From Basidiobolus heterosporus B8920 (Eukaryota > Basidiobolomycota > Basidiobolomycetes > Basidiobolales > Basidiobolaceae), in contig JNET01030002.1 in NCBI GenBank assembly GCA_000697455.1, positions 1-29,026 on the forward strand: 29,026 nucleotides of DNA, written 5' to 3'. A model generated the notes under the pieces. The model ran no database searches and was not told the origin of the DNA. It saw only the letters and a list, made by a program, of their open reading frames with translations. The position numbers were made by a program, and so were the translations under genes. Of the stretch, positions 28,561 through 29,026 are shown one piece after another; position 1 is the first letter of the stretch, and every line of letters starts with the position of its first letter.

Positions 28561-29026
28561 AATCTGAGAATGTCTTAGAATTATCTGATCAATATATTAA
28601 CATTGGATCATATTTGGAAATTGTATGTGTTTTATTGGACATATATGAATAATGCAATGTACATCACTGGTTGGGATATGTTACCCTGCATATGACCAAT
28701 GCCATACAAATGCAAGAAATCCAGTAAATAGCCACCATCACCTAATCCTGCATTCACAAGAAAGAAAGAGCACTCAACCAGCAAGGGTAAAGGAAAGGTG
28801 CTGTCAAAGAAAGGTGATGAGACCTCCAGGTTACAAGTCTCAGTCAATGATACAGTGTTGTGTAGTGGCATGTTTTGATAAGAAAAGAGATCCAGATTGA
28901 GAGCAAGTGCAATACCACAACTTGTTATCAGCAGTAGCTGAATTTTGTACTGGCAGAATATTGATACTGATAGTAAGTATAAAAACCTTTCCAGAAAAAT
29001 GGAATCAATAGAATAATAGCTTTCTG
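28561..29026. other. Unassigned right end
   Basis: AT-rich with short open frames on both strands and no recognisable motif. It may belong to the transposase relic or its flank. Confidence 0.35.

Noticed and set aside
1-29026. CRISPR array, prophage, operon or bacterial features
   Set aside because: Spliced genes, AATAAA signals and eukaryotic gene families exclude a bacterial source; no regularly spaced repeats with unique spacers were seen.

Overview
The window looks like nuclear DNA from a fungus, probably an early-diverging (zygomycete-grade) one, though the lineage cannot be fixed from sequence alone. Support: short introns of about 20 to 140 nt with GT..AG ends and TACTAA/CTAAC-like branch sites, AATAAA signals just past stop codons, a fungal-type homeobox gene, a Pcl/Pho80-type cyclin, a PAS protein reminiscent of white-collar relatives, and many interstitial TTAGGG-like tracts, which suggests a TTAGGG telomere repeat.

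Layout. Bases 1-500 hold an old LTR-like repeat. From 0.7 to 20.6 kb lies a gene-dense block: a BMT5-like rRNA methyltransferase (+), a stand-alone HIRAN protein (+), a homeobox transcription factor whose first exon was found by splicing (+), a 2.2 kb gene-poor stretch ending in a Copia gag relic, a three-exon two-PAS protein (-), a two-exon Pcl-like cyclin (-), a tandem pair of secreted glycine-tetrad (GX3) proteins (+), a DEDDh exonuclease (+), a four-exon SurE-like phosphatase (-), a three-exon threonyl-tRNA synthetase (+) and a cysteine dioxygenase (-). From about 22 kb to the end the window is repeat-rich: LTR fragments, a broken Ty1/Copia element (-) and a relic of a tnp2-type (CACTA/Plavaka-like) DNA transposon (-).

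The genes do not form an obvious pathway cluster. Several are growth or nutrient linked: rRNA modification, tRNA charging, a Pcl-type cyclin, and cysteine catabolism. The promoter between the SurE gene and the threonyl-tRNA synthetase carries two TGACTCA sites, which fits general amino-acid control of the synthetase.

The most striking content is the GX3 pair. After a signal peptide each protein carries 24 or 25 consecutive four-residue units with glycine in register, broken only once by Ser or Ala. I know of no named secreted family like this. It is the best candidate here for something undescribed.
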